The position numbers and the translations under genes were made by a program. A stretch of DNA of 29,343 nt from NCBI GenBank assembly GCA_910585905.1, contig CAJUID010000038.1:1-29343 (forward strand). Reading direction: 5' to 3'. Source of the stretch: an uncultured Lachnospiraceae bacterium. Lineage in GTDB: Bacteria; Bacillota; Clostridia; Lachnospirales; Lachnospiraceae. Below are positions 23,543 to 29,343 of the stretch, one piece after another (positions within the stretch are counted from its first letter, which is position 1; each line of letters opens with the position of its first letter). Under the pieces are notes generated by a model. That model was not told the origin of the DNA, ran no database searches, and saw nothing but the letters and a program-made list of their open reading frames with translations.

Positions 23543-24409
23543 ATGAACCGTTTTTGTATCATTACCAATAGCGGAAAGGACGCAAACGATAAGATGGCAA
23601 GACATATTGTGTCATATCTGCAGCAAAAAGGATGCCAATGCTTTGTGTTGGAAAATAAGCGATGGCAGGCCGGAGGAATCAGCCATTTTACTAATGTGTC
23701 GCAGATTCCGGGGGATGTGGAATGTGCAATCGTGCTCGGAGGGGATGGTACAATGATCCAGGCGGCAGTTGATCTGGTTCACCGCGACCTTCCGATTCTT
23801 GGGGTCAATACAGGGACACTTGGTTTTTTGACGACAGTAGAACAAAATTGGATTGATGATTCCCTTGACAGGCTGCTTCACGGAGAATATTTGGTTGAGA
23901 GCCGGATTATGCTAAAAGAGGGAGAAATGTTTCTTGGGGAGGATAGCCGTTCCTCATGTTATGCCCTGAATGATATGGTAGTCAGCAAGCGGGGGAACTG
24001 CCGCCTGATTACTTTAAAAGTATATGTGAATGATGAATTGGCAGATATATACCGGGCAGATGGGTTGATTATCGCCACCCCAACGGGGTCTACCGGTTAT
24101 AATCTTTCGGCTGGGGGTCCGGTGATGGCGCCTAATGTCCATGCGATGGTGGTGACACCAATCTGTGCACATTCTCTAAATAAGAGGAGTCTTGTACTGG
24201 ATGGCCGAGACAAAATTTCATTGGAAGTTGGGCAGACAAAGGAAACTTGTGAGGATTTGGCCATGCTGATTGCAGATGGCCGGGTTGTGGGAGAGCTCCA
24301 TACTGGTGATAGACTGGTGATCCAGGTACCCCACGGCGAAACGAAGGTTGTTAAGCTGCCAGGCGTTGGTTTTTATGAGCGGATGCGGGAAAAACTAAAT
24401 GGGGATTAG
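23543..24409 (+). CDS. nadK: NAD kinase
   Basis: The 288-residue kinase makes NADP from NAD. It has the GGDGT motif (66-70), NTGTLGFLT (89-97) and the PTGSTGYNLSAGGPV segment. The start at MNRFCIITNSG is preferred, with AAAGGGGG upstream; the frame is open 57 nt earlier but the extra residues have no family similarity. It lies between tlyA and argR, a common order in Clostridia. Confidence 0.94.
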   Translation: MNRFCIITNSGKDANDKMARHIVSYLQQKGCQCFVLENKRWQAGGISHFTNVSQIPGDVECAIVLGGDGTMIQAAVDLVHRDLPILGVNTGTLGFLTTVEQNWIDDSLDRLLHGEYLVESRIMLKEGEMFLGEDSRSSCYALNDMVVSKRGNCRLITLKVYVNDELADIYRADGLIIATPTGSTGYNLSAGGPVMAPNVHAMVVTPICAHSLNKRSLVLDGRDKISLEVGQTKETCEDLAMLIADGRVVGELHTGDRLVIQVPHGETKVVKLPGVGFYERMREKLNGD

Positions 24410-24462
24410 GGAATTTGCTATTTCGGCAGAATATTCCAGGAAAATTGGATGGAGGATGGCAC

Positions 24463-24918
24463 ATGAAGATAGAAAGGCGCTCAAAAATTATTGAGCTAAT
24501 CGGGAAGTATCCTATTGAGACACAAGAAGAGTTAGCGGAGCGGCTTGAGCAGGCGGGGTTCCATGTGACACAGGCTACAGTTTCCAGGGATATTAGGGAG
24601 TTAAAACTTACAAAGGTATCTGTGGATGGTATTCACCAGAAATATACTCTTTTGCAGGAAAAAGGAACCAATCTGGCACATAAATATATCAGGGTCTTGC
24701 AGGATGGCTTTCTCTCAATGGACCAGGCGGAAAACTTGCTGGTAATTAAGACGATTTCAGGTATGGCAATGGCGGTGGCTGCAGCGATTGACAATCTTGA
24801 GGTGGCTGGGGTGGTAGGCTGCATTGCTGGGGATGATACGGTTATGTGTGCAATCCATTCTGTTGGCGAAGTGCCTGCAGTGATGGCGAAGATACAGAAG
24901 CTACTAAAAGAGGATTGA
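24463..24918 (+). CDS. argR: Arginine repressor ArgR/AhrC
   Basis: The 151-residue regulator has an N-terminal winged helix with TQATVSRDIRELKLTK (36-51) and a C-terminal arginine-binding trimer domain with GCIAGDDTV (119-127). The ATG at 24463 follows GGAGG by 7 nt; an in-frame TTG at 24415 would add 16 residues without support. The thiC promoter -35 overlaps its stop codon. In many relatives recN follows; here it does not. Confidence 0.94.
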   Translation: MKIERRSKIIELIGKYPIETQEELAERLEQAGFHVTQATVSRDIRELKLTKVSVDGIHQKYTLLQEKGTNLAHKYIRVLQDGFLSMDQAENLLVIKTISGMAMAVAAAIDNLEVAGVVGCIAGDDTVMCAIHSVGEVPAVMAKIQKLLKED

Positions 24919-24943
24919 CTTTTATCTTTTGGAAGAATATACT
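24915..24943 (+). promoter_or_regulatory. Sigma-A promoter of the thiC leader
   Basis: TTGACT (24915-24920), a 17-bp spacer and TATACT (24938-24943). The -35 overlaps the argR stop. Transcription would start near 24950, shortly before the TPP aptamer. Confidence 0.75.
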
Positions 24944-24964
24944 GAGAGGGCTTGAGTATATATT

Positions 24965-25069
24965 AATATCTGGGGAGCTGCTTGGCTGAGAGGGATAAGA
25001 TCCGACCCATTACCTGATGCGGATAATGCCGCCGTAGGAAGTATAGGAATGATAGCGGGAGCCTCCAGA
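24965..25069 (+). promoter_or_regulatory. TPP (THI-box) riboswitch
   Basis: The aptamer shows the conserved CTGAGAGG (24986-24993), GACCC, ACCTGATGCGGATAATGCCG and CGTAGGAA (25033-25040) segments in order; P2 is TGGG/CCCA. It precedes thiC, the main target of thiamine repression. No T-run terminator lies between aptamer and thiC. CTCCAGA (25063-25069) can pair over 7 bp with TCTGGGG (24969-24975), which includes the 5' arm of P2, so it may be part of the switch. Confidence 0.93.
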
Positions 25070-25117
25070 TAGAGTTATTTATAAAATAGCGTATCGTTAC
25101 GCAGAAATGAGGGAAAT

Positions 25118-26425
25118 ATGGAATATTGCACACAGATGGAGGCTGCCAGAAAAGGCATTCAGACAAAAGAACTTCTTCATGTAGCTAAGAAAGAAAAGAT
25201 AGAGCCGGAGAAGTTAATGGAGCTTGTAGCAAACGGACAGGCGATAATACCTGCGAATAAGTTACATAAATGTATAGTGCCATGTGGCATCGGAAGTAAA
25301 CTATCTACTAAAATTAATGTTAATCTTGGGACATCACGTGACTGGACAGACCTTGATATGGAGATGGAAAAGGTAAAGAGTGCTGTCGATATGGGAGCGG
25401 AGGCAATTATGGATTTAAGTTCCTTTGGGGACACACAGAAATTTCGCCGGAGGCTGACTGCCGAATGTCCAGCTGTAATAGGAACAGTGCCGATTTACGA
25501 TGCGGTGGTTTACTACCATAAACCACTCAAGGAGATTACAACCGAAGAGTGGCTTAATATTGTTGAGATGCATGCAAAGGATGGCGTTGATTTTATGACG
25601 ATCCACTGCGGCATAAATAAGGAGACGGCAAAACATTTCCGGCAGATGAAGCGCCTGACAAATATTGTGTCACGTGGCGGGTCAATTATTTTTGCGTGGA
25701 TGGAGATGACAGGCAATGAAAATCCATTTTATGAGCATTATGACCGGATTTTAGATATCTGCAGGGAATATGATATAACAATGAGCCTGGGAGATGCCTG
25801 CCGTCCGGGGTGTCTGGAAGATGCCTCAGATATATCGCAGATTCAAGAGTTGATTACACTTGGAGAGCTGACAAAGCGCGCATGGGATAAGGATGTCCAG
25901 GTAATGATAGAAGGGCCGGGACATATGCCGATTGATCAGATTGAGGCAAATATGAAGATTCAACAGACGATATGCAAGGGAGCGCCGTTCTATGTATTAG
26001 GGCCGCTTGTGACAGATGTTGCACCGGGATATGACCATATCACGGCAGCGATTGGAGGGGCGATTGCTGCAACATATGGGGCATCATTCCTTTGCTATGT
26101 GACGCCTGCAGAACATTTGAGGCTTCCTGATGTTGATGATGTCAAGGAAGGGATTATTGCCTCTAAAATTGCGGCACATGCAGCAGATATCGCGAAAGGG
26201 ATTCCAGGAGCAAAGGACTGGGATAAGGAGATGAGCACTGCCCGCAAAAATCTGGATTGGGAAAAAATGTTTGGTCTTGCGATTGATCCAGATAAGGCAA
26301 GGAGATACCGTGAGTCTGCCAAGCCAGAAAAAGAGGACACCTGCTCAATGTGCGGGAATTTCTGCGCAGTAAAGAATATGAACAGGATTCTGGACGGGGA
26401 GATTGTTTCTATTTTTGATGAATAG
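25118..26425 (+). CDS. thiC: Phosphomethylpyrimidine synthase ThiC
   Basis: The 435-residue radical SAM enzyme turns aminoimidazole ribotide into the HMP phosphate moiety of thiamine. It has the ThiC core (GTSRDWTDLD, MEGPGHMPIDQIEANM-like EGPGHMPIDQ, GPLVTDVAPGYDHITAAIGGA) and the C-terminal CxxCxxxxC cluster motif at C409, C412 and C416. The length fits the short bacterial form. The ribosome site GAGGGA lies close to the ATG. It is under the TPP riboswitch; no other thi gene follows. Confidence 0.97.
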   Translation: MEYCTQMEAARKGIQTKELLHVAKKEKIEPEKLMELVANGQAIIPANKLHKCIVPCGIGSKLSTKINVNLGTSRDWTDLDMEMEKVKSAVDMGAEAIMDLSSFGDTQKFRRRLTAECPAVIGTVPIYDAVVYYHKPLKEITTEEWLNIVEMHAKDGVDFMTIHCGINKETAKHFRQMKRLTNIVSRGGSIIFAWMEMTGNENPFYEHYDRILDICREYDITMSLGDACRPGCLEDASDISQIQELITLGELTKRAWDKDVQVMIEGPGHMPIDQIEANMKIQQTICKGAPFYVLGPLVTDVAPGYDHITAAIGGAIAATYGASFLCYVTPAEHLRLPDVDDVKEGIIASKIAAHAADIAKGIPGAKDWDKEMSTARKNLDWEKMFGLAIDPDKARRYRESAKPEKEDTCSMCGNFCAVKNMNRILDGEIVSIFDE

Positions 26426-26443
26426 AAAATATTTCCAGAAATA

Positions 26444-26472
26444 TTGACAAGTGTTTTTGAGTAAGCTATAAT
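26444..26472 (+). promoter_or_regulatory. Sigma-A promoter of aspS
   Basis: TTGACA (26444-26449), 17 bp and TATAAT (26467-26472): full consensus, 18 bp after the thiC stop. Confidence 0.88.
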
Positions 26473-26479
26473 CTTGAGA

Positions 26480-26800
26480 ATGGCGATGACGAAGAGAAGT
26501 AGCATAGATTATCGCTCCCAGTGAGTGAAGGATAGTGGGAACTTCATAGAGTGAATCAATGTGAATAACACTTTACCAGCTGCAAGCTGAACGGATTTCT
26601 GGCTTTATAAAGCAGGCAGGGTTCTATTAGGTGCGCCGTAGGCTGTGCGAAAAACGCAAAGTTTCTTGTTATGAAAATGATCTGTAAGATTTTTCAATAA
26701 AAAGGAACGATAGAGTGACTGGATTACAGTAATTCGGGTGGTACCGCGGACTAGATCAGTTCGTCCTGAGCAGAGTGTTTGGGGCGGACTTTTTTGTTTT
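26480..26800 (+). promoter_or_regulatory. T-box leader of aspS, probable Asn (AAC) specifier
   Basis: The T-box GGGTGGTACCGCG (26736-26748) is followed by a terminator: AGTTCGTCC (26758-26766) pairs over 9 bp with GGGCGGACT (26782-26790), then a T-run. Upstream is Stem I: GATGACGA and AGTA on the 5' side, and a distal GAAG/CTTC loop. CATAGATT (26503-26510) pairs with AATCAATG. After that arm comes GAATAACA (26562-26569), where the specifier is expected, reading AAC; no GAC or GAT occurs on that strand. Uncharged tRNA should allow read-through into aspS. Confidence 0.9.
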
Positions 26801-26887
26801 AATGGAAAGTTCTCGTTGTATGGTAGTGGAAGTGTTCCAACAAAAATTCTGCCCATTTATTATAATAATAAGATACAGGAGGGAATC

Positions 26888-28639
26888 ATGAACACATCAA
26901 ACATTTACCGTGAGAGAACATTAAACCAGATTAGTGAGAGTGATGTAGACAAGGAGATCAGGATTGCAGGCTGGGTAGAAAATATCCGTGATCATGGCGG
27001 TGTTTCTTTTGTTGACCTGCGCGATATGTATGGCGTGATGCAGGTGGTTATGAGGGACACTAGCCTGCTTGAAGGGATTGTCAGGGAAGAATGTATTAGC
27101 GTAGAGGGAATTATTCAGAATCGTGATGAAGAGACATACAATCCAAAGATTCCAACTGGAACCATTGAATTGGAGGCACATAAGGTAGATATATTAGGAA
27201 GAGTTTATAAACAGCTTCCATTTGAGGTGATGACTTCAAAAGAAACTCGTGAAGATGTCCGTCTCAAATATCGTTATTTGGATTTGCGGAATGTAAAGGT
27301 GCGCGATAATATGATCTTCCGCTCTAATGTAATTAGTTTTCTGCGCCAGAAAATGACAGATATGGGATTTTTGGAGATTCAGACACCTATCCTCTGTGCA
27401 TCCTCTCCTGAGGGCGCAAGGGATTATATTGTGCCTTCCCGTAAATTTAAAGGGAAGTTTTATGCGCTGCCCCAGGCTCCACAGCAGTATAAGCAGCTTT
27501 TGATGGTTTCAGGCTTTGATAAATATTTTCAGATTGCCCCGTGTTTCCGCGACGAGGACGCAAGGGCAGACCGCTCACCAGGTGAGTTTTATCAGCTTGA
27601 TTTTGAGATGAGCTTTGCGACACAAGAAGATGTCTTTCGGGCAGGGGAAGAGGTATTGACAGCAGCGTTTGAGAAGTTTGCGCCAGAAGGTTATACAGTG
27701 ACACAGGCTCCATATCCGGTAATCAGTTATAAACAGGCAATGTTGGAATTTGGTACAGATAAGCCGGATCTGCGCAATCCGCTCCGCATTGTGGATGTCA
27801 CAGATTTCTTCCAGAGATGTACCTTTAAGCCGTTTCATGGCAAGACTGTCCGTGCAGTAAAGGTACATGCGGATATGTCAAAGGGCTTTCATGAAAAGTT
27901 GCTAAAATTTGCCCAGTCTATTGGAATGGGTGGCCTTGGATATCTTGAGGTCAAGGAAGATATGACTTATAAAGGACCGATTGATAAGTTTATTCCAGAT
28001 GATATGAAAACAGAAATCAGGGATATTGCAGGTTTAGAGGCGGGGGATACTATTTTCTTTATCGCAGATAGAGAAGAACAGGCGGCTTTATATGCAGGGC
28101 AGATTCGTGCGGAATTAGGCGAGCGCCTTGATCTGTTAGAGAAGAACGCATACCGTTTCTGCTTTATTAATGATTTTCCGATGTATGAGTATGACAATGA
28201 ACAAAAGAAATATATATTTACCCACAATCCATTCTCGATGCCGCAGGGAGGCTTGGATGCATTGAATAATATGCCTCCAGAAGAGATTTTGGCGTACCAG
28301 TATGATATTGTGTGTAATGGGGTAGAGCTTTCTTCTGGTGCAGTCCGTAATCATGATTTAGATATTATGGTAAAGGCATTTGAGATTGCAGGCTATACTG
28401 AGGAGGATTTGAAGAAAAAATTTGGGGCGCTGTACAATGCGTTCCAGTTTGGTGCACCGCCACATGCGGGGATGGCGCCAGGTGTTGACAGAATGATAAT
28501 GCTTCTTAGGAATGAGGAAAATATCCGTGAGGTGATTCCATTCCCGATGAATGGAAATGCACAGGATTTGATGTGTGGTGCACCGGGCGAAGTATCTGAA
28601 CTTCAGCTTCGGGAAACACATATTAAAGTAAGGCAGTAA
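26888..28639 (+). CDS. aspS: Aspartyl-tRNA synthetase, probably non-discriminating
   Basis: The 583-residue class II synthetase of bacterial type has an N-terminal anticodon-binding OB fold and class II motifs (FLEIQTPIL; CFRDEDARADRSPGEFYQLDFEM; GAPPHAGMAPGVDRMIMLL), with the bacterial GAD insertion between. The start at MNTSNIYRE follows GGAGGG by 4 nt; the frame is open earlier only because it crosses the T-box leader. The anticodon domain reads RDHGGVSF, with His36, as in AspRSs that also charge tRNA-Asn; discriminating enzymes usually have Leu there. Confidence 0.96.
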   Translation: MNTSNIYRERTLNQISESDVDKEIRIAGWVENIRDHGGVSFVDLRDMYGVMQVVMRDTSLLEGIVREECISVEGIIQNRDEETYNPKIPTGTIELEAHKVDILGRVYKQLPFEVMTSKETREDVRLKYRYLDLRNVKVRDNMIFRSNVISFLRQKMTDMGFLEIQTPILCASSPEGARDYIVPSRKFKGKFYALPQAPQQYKQLLMVSGFDKYFQIAPCFRDEDARADRSPGEFYQLDFEMSFATQEDVFRAGEEVLTAAFEKFAPEGYTVTQAPYPVISYKQAMLEFGTDKPDLRNPLRIVDVTDFFQRCTFKPFHGKTVRAVKVHADMSKGFHEKLLKFAQSIGMGGLGYLEVKEDMTYKGPIDKFIPDDMKTEIRDIAGLEAGDTIFFIADREEQAALYAGQIRAELGERLDLLEKNAYRFCFINDFPMYEYDNEQKKYIFTHNPFSMPQGGLDALNNMPPEEILAYQYDIVCNGVELSSGAVRNHDLDIMVKAFEIAGYTEEDLKKKFGALYNAFQFGAPPHAGMAPGVDRMIMLLRNEENIREVIPFPMNGNAQDLMCGAPGEVSELQLRETHIKVRQ

Positions 28640-28693
28640 TCGGAAAGAATCGCATAAGCCGAAGGCTTTCGGATAAAATATTACACATAGTGG

Positions 28694-28722
28694 TTGCCTT
28701 TTACAAATAATTTTAGTAAAAC
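28694..28722 (+). promoter_or_regulatory. Possible trxA promoter
   Basis: TTGCCT (28694-28699), 17 bp and TAAAAC (28717-28722), about 95 bp before trxA. It is a moderate match. Confidence 0.4.
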
Positions 28723-28815
28723 GGATTAGGAACTTTGTTTATCTAAAATTGATTCGCTGGGCGATACAGAGTGAGTTAGTGGAAACTATTTTTTGGATAT
28801 AGAAGGAGGGTTCTT

Positions 28816-29127
28816 ATGGCAGTAACACATGTGACAAAGGAAAATTTTGATACGGAGGTATTGCAATCTGCACAGCCGGTTTTTATTGATTTTTGGGCAA
28901 GCTGGTGTGGACCTTGCCAGATGGTAGGGCCGGTTGTGGAGGAGTTGTCTGAGGAAATCACAGACATAAAGTTTGCAAAAGTGAATGTAGATGAGCAGCC
29001 GGAACTGGCACGCCAATTCCAGGTTATGAGTATTCCAACAATGGTACTTCTAAAAGAAGGAAAAGTGGTGGATACTACGATTGGCGCACAGCCAAAAGAG
29101 GATATTGTTAAATTTCTTCATTCCTAA
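28816..29127 (+). CDS. trxA: Thioredoxin
   Basis: The 103-residue thioredoxin has the redox motif WASWCGPCQ with Cys31 and Cys34, cis-Pro in MSIPTMVLL and a standard thioredoxin fold length. It is a general cytoplasmic disulfide reductant. GAAGGAGGG sets the ATG. A thioredoxin reductase gene is not in the window. It is transcribed alone, with a terminator downstream. Confidence 0.97.
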   Translation: MAVTHVTKENFDTEVLQSAQPVFIDFWASWCGPCQMVGPVVEELSEEITDIKFAKVNVDEQPELARQFQVMSIPTMVLLKEGKVVDTTIGAQPKEDIVKFLHS

Positions 29128-29144
29128 TGCTTGTCAAAAGTGAA

Positions 29145-29213
29145 GTGGTTCCCATAATCTGAAATATCTTTTTAGAGGTGAAATGCCTAAGAGATTTTAG
29201 ATGGGAAAGCCAC
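29145..29213. repeat. Long imperfect hairpin after trxA
   Basis: GTGGTTCCCAT (29145-29155) pairs with ATGGGAAAGCCAC (29201-29213), continued inward by ATCTGAAATATCT with AGAGATTTTAGAT and an AGG/CCT tip. It is nearly self-complementary over 69 nt and lies between the trxA stop and the main terminator. It may be an mRNA-end structure or a small mobile repeat. Confidence 0.55.
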
Positions 29214-29230
29214 ATATTCAGAATGATTTA

Positions 29231-29282
29231 TAAAACAGCGGTAACTTTGGGGTTAGTATCCTAAAATGTTACCGCTGTTTTA
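29231..29282. terminator. Terminator of trxA
   Basis: TAAAACAGCGGTAAC (29231-29245) pairs perfectly over 15 bp with GTTACCGCTGTTTTA (29268-29282). The A and T ends let it work on both strands. Confidence 0.75.
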
Positions 29283-29285
29283 TTT

Positions 29286-29343
29286 GCGTGAAGCAACGAG
29301 CCAAGCGCGAGCTTGCTCGCATTTGGCGACTGCCGCGAGGGTC
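29286..29343. repeat. Dispersed stem-loop repeat, copy 3, cut by the window end
   Basis: Identical over 54 nt (29290-29343) to copy 2. The window ends at GTC, the first three bases of the 13-bp inverted repeat that follows copy 2, so the composite probably continues beyond the edge. Confidence 0.75.

Noticed and set aside
26738..26887. N-terminal extension of aspS by 50 residues
   Set aside because: The extra part is translated T-box and terminator sequence; GGAGGG and family alignment place the start at 26888.
28659..28672. Terminator after aspS (CCGAA/TTCGG)
   Set aside because: Only a 5-bp stem with no T-run.

Overview
The window looks like chromosomal DNA from a spore-forming, low-to-mid-GC Firmicute of the Lachnospiraceae (Clostridium cluster XIVa) type. 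The evidence is a complete spoIIIAA-AH operon, the Clostridia/Bacilli-like order spoIIIA - asp23-like - nusB - xseA - xseB - ispA - dxs - tlyA - nadK - argR, strong AGGAGG ribosome sites, a T-box before aspS, and an AspRS that looks non-discriminating. Species cannot be fixed from the sequence alone.

Layout. 1-4490: ilvN and ilvC (branched-chain amino acids), a 36-residue membrane ORF, aroD and aroK (shikimate pathway) and efp. 4490-4712: a bidirectional terminator zone built from a tandemly duplicated two-hairpin repeat. 4713-7740: a secreted Gly/Asn-rich protein divergent from an OmpR-type response regulator and its histidine kinase. 7749-8588: aroE on the minus strand, sharing a 22-bp hairpin with the kinase gene. 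8917-14213: spoIIIAA-AH, the feeding-tube/channel complex of the engulfed forespore. 14214-17340: an accessory-looking insert with hairpin repeats, a decayed TetR regulator that keeps its palindromic operator, a BlaI repressor with operator-bearing promoter, a frameshifted M56 (BlaR1-like) sensor protease and a cluster of inverted-repeat elements. 17342-24918: the housekeeping run asp23-like to argR, many genes overlapping or closely spaced. 24915-26425: a promoter, a TPP riboswitch and thiC. 26444-28639: a promoter, a T-box leader and aspS. 28694-29282: trxA and its terminator. The window ends inside a third copy of a dispersed stem-loop repeat.

How the genes work together. ilvN/ilvC and aroD/aroK/aroE serve amino-acid synthesis. 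The spoIIIA products build the mother-cell half of the sporulation channel. xseA/xseB form exonuclease VII, and ispA/dxs feed isoprenoid synthesis. thiC is controlled by thiamine pyrophosphate. The aspS leader seems to read an Asn codon (AAC), which would fit an AspRS that also charges tRNA-Asn for the transamidation route.

The most interesting non-genic signals are three: (a) a dispersed stem-loop repeat with conserved flanks and a variable tip (8676, 17011, 29286), next to 13-bp terminal-inverted-repeat elements in the 17.0-17.2 kb cluster; (b) the duplicated double-hairpin terminator module at 4519-4709; (c) the decaying regulatory island at 14.2-16.8 kb. No phage, IS transposase, CRISPR array, rRNA or tRNA gene was seen.
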